Part shown: positions 60,301 through 64,000 of the stretch, piece after piece
How positions within the stretch are numbered: the first letter of the stretch is position 1
Layout of the letters: every line of letters begins with the position of its first letter
NCBI RefSeq assembly: GCF_008710705.1
Contig: NZ_VYRZ01000004.1
Location: forward strand, 91,754 to 155,753
Direction: 5' to 3'
DNA length: 64,000 nucleotides
DNA from: Microbacterium radiodurans
GTDB taxonomy: Bacteria > Actinomycetota > Actinomycetes > Actinomycetales > Microbacteriaceae
Position numbers and translations under genes: made by a program
The notes under the pieces: generated by a model
Told to the model about the DNA's origin: nothing
The model's database searches: none
The model's input: only the letters and a program-made list of their open reading frames with translations

Positions 60301-61208
60301 GAACTGTGGCCTGCATCATTCCAACGCACGGCCGCCCGGATTTCCTCCGCGAGTCACTCCACTCGGTTCTCAGTCAGCGCGGGGTATCCGTAGCTGAAAT
60401 AGTGGTTGTCGACGATGTCGGCACGCCCGAGACTGCCGCAATTGTGAACTCGCTTGCGCAAGAGATCCCTGATAAAACGATCACATACGCGCATCGGGCG
60501 GATGGACTACCGGGGGCCTCCGCGTCGCGAAACTACGGTTTTGCCGAGACATCGTCAGACATCATCGCCTTCTTGGACGACGATGATCTCTGGACCGAGG
60601 ATCACCTCCGGCTCGCGGTGGCTGCCCTCGAGGAAGGCGGCAGGCCGCTCAGCCTGTCGTGGATGAGTGTGCAGGAGGATGATGGCGCCCCCCGTCCGCA
60701 CTTCAGCCCAACGCGGGGTCTTACGTTCAAGCAGGTACTGTCGGTCAATCCCGGCGTGACGGGCAGCAACATGGTGATGACCCGGGACGCCTTCGTCGCC
60801 GCGGGCCGGTTCGACGAGAAGCTGCCCGTGTCGAACGACAAGGACTTCTTCGCCGCGTATCTGCGATCCGGCCAGGACTATACGGTCGTCGAATCCCGCA
60901 CGGTGATCCACAGGCGCCATTCGTCAGGCCAGCTGACGGCGTGGAACGACTCCCGAGCGAACGGTCTCGAGGCATACCTGCTCAAGTACTCAGACGTGGT
61001 GTCAGCAGCCGACCGCAGATATCTTCAACGTCAGATTCACAGCATTCGCAGTCGCACCTATCGTGGCTTCCCGCGGCTCCGCGAGGCGGTCCTTCTCATC
61101 CTTCGCTCATCACCCTCGACTTTGCGCGAACGCGTCGCACGCCGGCTGCGGCGAGCCGCGGGACCGCAGGCACACGTGCTTCGGACGTCCCCGGGGCACC
61201 GACAGTGA
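60297..61208 (+). CDS. Glycosyltransferase family 2
   Basis: 303 residues, ATGA overlap with the epimerase. GT-A fold: VACIIPTHGRPDFLRESLHS, IVVVDDVGTPET, PGASASRNYG, the metal-binding DDDD (AFLDDDDLW), and SNDKDFFAAYL. The C-terminal ~60 residues are basic (RVARRLRRAAGPQ), probably membrane-associated. Inverting transferase adding one sugar of the repeat; donor unknown. Confidence 0.93.
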   Translation: MRTVACIIPTHGRPDFLRESLHSVLSQRGVSVAEIVVVDDVGTPETAAIVNSLAQEIPDKTITYAHRADGLPGASASRNYGFAETSSDIIAFLDDDDLWTEDHLRLAVAALEEGGRPLSLSWMSVQEDDGAPRPHFSPTRGLTFKQVLSVNPGVTGSNMVMTRDAFVAAGRFDEKLPVSNDKDFFAAYLRSGQDYTVVESRTVIHRRHSSGQLTAWNDSRANGLEAYLLKYSDVVSAADRRYLQRQIHSIRSRTYRGFPRLREAVLLILRSSPSTLRERVARRLRRAAGPQAHVLRTSPGHRQ

Positions 61209-62263
61209 CTGGTCGGCGTGTATTCGTCTCGGCTATTGGCCAACCCGACAACATCGGCGATTCGGTCTTACGCCGCGCGTACCTCGACGCGCTCCGAGGG
61301 GCCGGGGAGCTTCACGTCCTCGTTGCGGGAAGCCCCGACGACTATCGTTCCGGGCTCGGACTCAGACCGGATGACACGCTCTACGACGAACGAGCGGCGT
61401 GGTGGAGCTCGGCGGACGAGGCTGTGGCCGATGGCCCCGTCGTCGTAGCGTTCAACGCAGGCGAGATGCAACTCAATCGCATGTTCGCCAAGTCTTACGC
61501 GCGCCACGCGCTCCTCATCGCACGGGCCCGGCGATCGGGCGGTTACGGGGTTCATGCCGGCATGGGTATTCGGCAGCGCACCGTCCTCGGGCGCCCGATC
61601 GGCGCGATGCTCCGGCTGTGCGACGTGGTTTCTTGGCGAGACCGCTGCAGCCGAACGTGGGCGGGTGTCGGCGATGTCACGGCAGATTGGGCGTTCGCCA
61701 TCGGCGATGGTCCGAGCGATCTTCTGTCGCGATCGCAGCGTGATCTGCTCGCGGTCAGCCTGAGAGGCGATCGAGTCAGACCCTCACGTGGGTGGCTCGA
61801 CACGGTCGAGTCTGTCGCGACGAGCAACTCCCTCACGCCGACGGTGATCGTTCAGGTCGAGCGCGACAACGAGCTAGCTACATCGATATGCGCTGATCGA
61901 GGCTGGGACATCTCGCCATGGACCGGAGGAGCGCACGCAACACAGGAGCAGGCGGTGCGGCACCTCTACCGAAGGTCGCACGCGGTCATCAGCGACCGCC
62001 TGCACGCCCTCGTGATTGGTGCGACGGAGGGCGCAGTTCCCGTCGCGTTCGCCCCCTCCTCTGTTGCGAAGGCACGGCGCACCCTCGATGCCGTCGGGCT
62101 CGCGAAGTTCGCCCCCGCGCTCTCTCCGGGCACGTCCACTGATGCCGCAGCCTCTGCTATCGGAGCGCTCCTATCCGAACGACAGTCGGTCGTCACGTCG
62201 GTCGAGCGCGCGCGCAATGATCTCCGCGGGCTCGCCGAGCGACTCCGAACCCCGAAGCGATAA
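61205..62263 (+). CDS. Polysaccharide pyruvyl transferase family protein
   Basis: 352 residues from GTG 61205, which overlaps the preceding stop (GTGA). N-terminal FVSAIGQPDNIGDSVLRRAY and later RSHAVISDRLHALVIGATEG match the CsaB/PssM pyruvyl transferase family, which puts ketal-pyruvate on sugars using phosphoenolpyruvate. It would make the polymer acidic. Last gene of the plus-strand run before a convergent gene. Confidence 0.9.
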   Translation: MTGRRVFVSAIGQPDNIGDSVLRRAYLDALRGAGELHVLVAGSPDDYRSGLGLRPDDTLYDERAAWWSSADEAVADGPVVVAFNAGEMQLNRMFAKSYARHALLIARARRSGGYGVHAGMGIRQRTVLGRPIGAMLRLCDVVSWRDRCSRTWAGVGDVTADWAFAIGDGPSDLLSRSQRDLLAVSLRGDRVRPSRGWLDTVESVATSNSLTPTVIVQVERDNELATSICADRGWDISPWTGGAHATQEQAVRHLYRRSHAVISDRLHALVIGATEGAVPVAFAPSSVAKARRTLDAVGLAKFAPALSPGTSTDAAASAIGALLSERQSVVTSVERARNDLRGLAERLRTPKR

Positions 62264-62328
62264 CTGGGCGGCCAGACAAGGGCGTCCCTTTGCGCCCCGA
62301 GCGCGGCCCCTTTGGCCTGTGGGACTCG

Positions 62329-63783
62329 TCACGAGTCGCTTATGTCGATGCCGATCAACTCCGCACTGATCGCGCGGGGAATCGAAACTGAACCGTATGT
62401 ATTGTCGCGGAGCGTGACATTCCTCGGCGAGCCTCCGGAACGCAGAACCTTGACGGCAACGCTTCCCGACTCGAAATCGTTCCCGACAACCTCACACCCC
62501 TCTGACTCTCCCGTTATGGCGAGCAGTGCGTCAGTCTCCTGCTCGTCATCACGGAGCGCGTTGCTTCGAATTTTGACTTTGCGCGCGTTATCGAGCCGAA
62601 CGAGCTGATCGCTATTCTTCTGCACAGCCACGAACGTGCCACCCTCGATGCGCGAATCGGCAAGCGTCGTCAGGTAGATCGCCCGACCGGCACTCTGAAC
62701 GAACGCGCAATCAACGACATCGATGTTCGAGACTTCGCGCCCAGACGAATCGTCTCCGATTCCCGTCCCCTCGCCCGAGAACCGACAGTCGCGAATCGAT
62801 GTACCGGTCGTATGTCGCAAAGTCACGCCCTTATTCGTGCAGTTGGCAAACGCGACGCGCTCGATTGTTATGTCGGGACTGAGGAGGACGATCCCTTCCT
62901 CGAACGCGCCGATAGCACCGTCGACGATTGTTATCATCCTCGAACCGGCGAGAACGTAGAACCCGTTATCCAGGCCACGAAGCAGGCTGAAGTCTCGAAT
63001 TGCCACACCGTCGCACTTCTGTATCTCCACACCGACGCACGCATCCGTGATGCGAAGTTCCTCGATCGACACAGCGCAACATTCGAAGAGGCCGACTGAG
63101 TAAACCTGCGCATTTGCTCGTCCACCGTCGGTTCGCGTCTCCCAAACGTCCTGGCGGTCTCCGTACGCCGTCACGACCACTCGACGCAGCCGCGCGCCGC
63201 TCACCCGACGAAGTTCCAGAGCCGCCGCGCCCGGTTCGATCTTCTTCGAGTTGTTCGTGATGACGACGTCATCGATGACCACATCGGCGACGACGGAGTC
63301 GGCTTCTGCAACCACGCGAAGCCCGCTGCTGCTGGTCTTGGCGAGGTCGATAGTCAGCCCCCGACCGCGTAGGCGAAACCGAGAGCCGTTTCGAACCTGG
63401 AGCACGGGGTCCACGGATCCAGCAATTAGCGTCACGCCTGGCGCTGCCGAGACGAGCACATCGGAGTGGCCGATTTTGAGGCCCTCGCTGAGAAAATAGG
63501 ACCCCGGCGGGATCATCAACCGCGCCAGCGTCGCCAGCGCCTCACGAAACGCAGGCGCATCGTCTGTCACTCCATCGCCAAGCGCACCGAACGAGGTGAC
63601 CGCGTCTCGGTCTGAGCGACGCGGGATTCGGTGTGCCCACTCGTCTCCGAGCGCCACGACGACACTTGCCGGGCCGAGGATTGCGATCGCCCCCGCTCCG
63701 ACCAAGAGAGCCCGCCGCGTCAACGTCCGATCATGAACGCTCTCAGACCCGATCTGGTCACTACTTCGGTCTTTGCTCTCCAT
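62329..63783 (-). CDS. Tat-exported right-handed beta-helix (pectate-lyase-fold) protein
   Basis: 484 residues, ATG 63783 with GAATGAGGC upstream. Tat-type signal TRRALLVGAGAIAILGPA (residues about 22-39). VTSFGALGDGVTDDAPAFRE (about 63-82) is the standard opening of pectate-lyase-3/GH28-like beta-helices; residues 100-470 show ~24-residue repeats rich in Val/Ile/Asn. Opposite strand to the EPS genes but inside the cluster, so it may be a lyase or hydrolase trimming the polymer, or a tailspike-like depolymerase. Catalytic residues could not be assigned. Confidence 0.85.
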   Translation of the reverse strand: MESKDRSSDQIGSESVHDRTLTRRALLVGAGAIAILGPASVVVALGDEWAHRIPRRSDRDAVTSFGALGDGVTDDAPAFREALATLARLMIPPGSYFLSEGLKIGHSDVLVSAAPGVTLIAGSVDPVLQVRNGSRFRLRGRGLTIDLAKTSSSGLRVVAEADSVVADVVIDDVVITNNSKKIEPGAAALELRRVSGARLRRVVVTAYGDRQDVWETRTDGGRANAQVYSVGLFECCAVSIEELRITDACVGVEIQKCDGVAIRDFSLLRGLDNGFYVLAGSRMITIVDGAIGAFEEGIVLLSPDITIERVAFANCTNKGVTLRHTTGTSIRDCRFSGEGTGIGDDSSGREVSNIDVVDCAFVQSAGRAIYLTTLADSRIEGGTFVAVQKNSDQLVRLDNARKVKIRSNALRDDEQETDALLAITGESEGCEVVGNDFESGSVAVKVLRSGGSPRNVTLRDNTYGSVSIPRAISAELIGIDISDS

Positions 63784-63945
63784 GCCTCATTCTCTTCCAC
63801 GAATCGTGGCGGCTCCGCAGCCGACGGCAATGCTCTCATCGCGAGGAGAAACTGCTCTCGCCACGACCGGCTTGTTTACACCCGCGTCACGGGAAGTTGG
63901 TATGAAGGGGTGTCGGTCCCGTCGGGTCCGCGGGAAGAGAGCACC

Positions 63946-64000
63946 ATGCGTTTGTCGGTCATCGGTTGCGGTTACCTCGGAGCGGTTCACGCCGCGGCGA
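63946..64000 (+). CDS. UDP-glucose/GDP-mannose dehydrogenase, 5' end only
   Basis: ATG 63946, preceded by GGGAAGAGAGCACC, gives MRLSVIGCGYLGAVHAAA before the window ends. This is the N-terminal Rossmann motif (GxGYxGxxHA) of UDP-glucose 6-dehydrogenases, which supply UDP-glucuronate. Placement beside an EPS cluster with an epimerase supports that call. Only 18 residues are visible. Confidence 0.75.
   Translation, partial: MRLSVIGCGYLGAVHAAA

Noticed and set aside
62323..62337. Palindrome GACTCGTCACGAGTC at the end of the beta-helix gene as an operator.
   Set aside because: Overlaps the stop codon between convergent genes with no promoter nearby; at most part of a termination structure.

Overview
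The window is high-GC DNA (about 70 %) with mostly C/G-ending codons, many ATGA/GTGA/TTGA gene overlaps, several apparently leaderless starts and a DUF222/13E12-type HNH gene. This points to an actinobacterium of the Microbacteriaceae, most likely a Microbacterium-like soil or plant-associated strain (inference; no 16S rRNA gene or other marker is present). No tRNA, rRNA, CRISPR array or IS element was seen.

Region 1 (1-24212) is a plant-glycan locus. Four secreted proteins are encoded on the minus strand: a GH43 enzyme co-translated with a zinc metalloprotease, a GH39-like clan GH-A enzyme coupled to L-ribulose-5-phosphate 4-epimerase (araD), and a ~2070-residue protein that fits GH121 beta-L-arabinobiosidase. 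Two LacI-type regulators sit among them. On the plus strand follow a sugar-binding lipoprotein, two permeases and a GH127 beta-L-arabinofuranosidase with its zinc-site Glu/Cys residues intact. Gene content mirrors the bifidobacterial HypAA/HypBA1/HypBA2 system for arabinosylated hydroxyproline-rich glycoproteins. Here a protease is added and the glycosidases carry LPxTG/LAxTG-type wall-anchor tails. A ~150-bp promoter cassette with a conserved operator is duplicated in front of the GH43 and GH121-like genes.

Region 2 (24213-36430): a convergent intergenic region with three long inverted-repeat units and a 7-bp minisatellite; a LacI regulator divergent from galT-galK with a leaderless galT promoter; an ArsR-type regulator; a wall-anchored subtilase downstream of a secreted Ig-like protein; an HNH endonuclease; and a small membrane protein.

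Region 3 (36431-44145): a MerR/GyrI regulator, L-lactate dehydrogenase and lactate permease behind a perfect LldR-type palindrome, a PL11 rhamnogalacturonan lyase, and an unusual HTH + ECF S-component-like membrane fusion.

Region 4 (44255-53003): a NarL-type two-component system, a MurE-like ligase with an altered DNPR motif, and a secreted precursor whose C-terminal ~80 residues resemble the bacteriocin closticin 574, followed by a two-helix membrane protein that could give immunity. Next come a DUF6578-like protein, decayed BLUF and VOC genes, and a second two-component system.

Region 5 (53141-64000) is an exopolysaccharide cluster. It holds a WcaJ-type initiating transferase, four glycosyltransferase genes, an O-antigen-ligase/polymerase-like protein, an NAD-dependent sugar epimerase, a pyruvyl transferase, a Tat-exported beta-helix protein (opposite strand) and the start of a UDP-glucose dehydrogenase gene. 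Most genes overlap by 1-4 nt.
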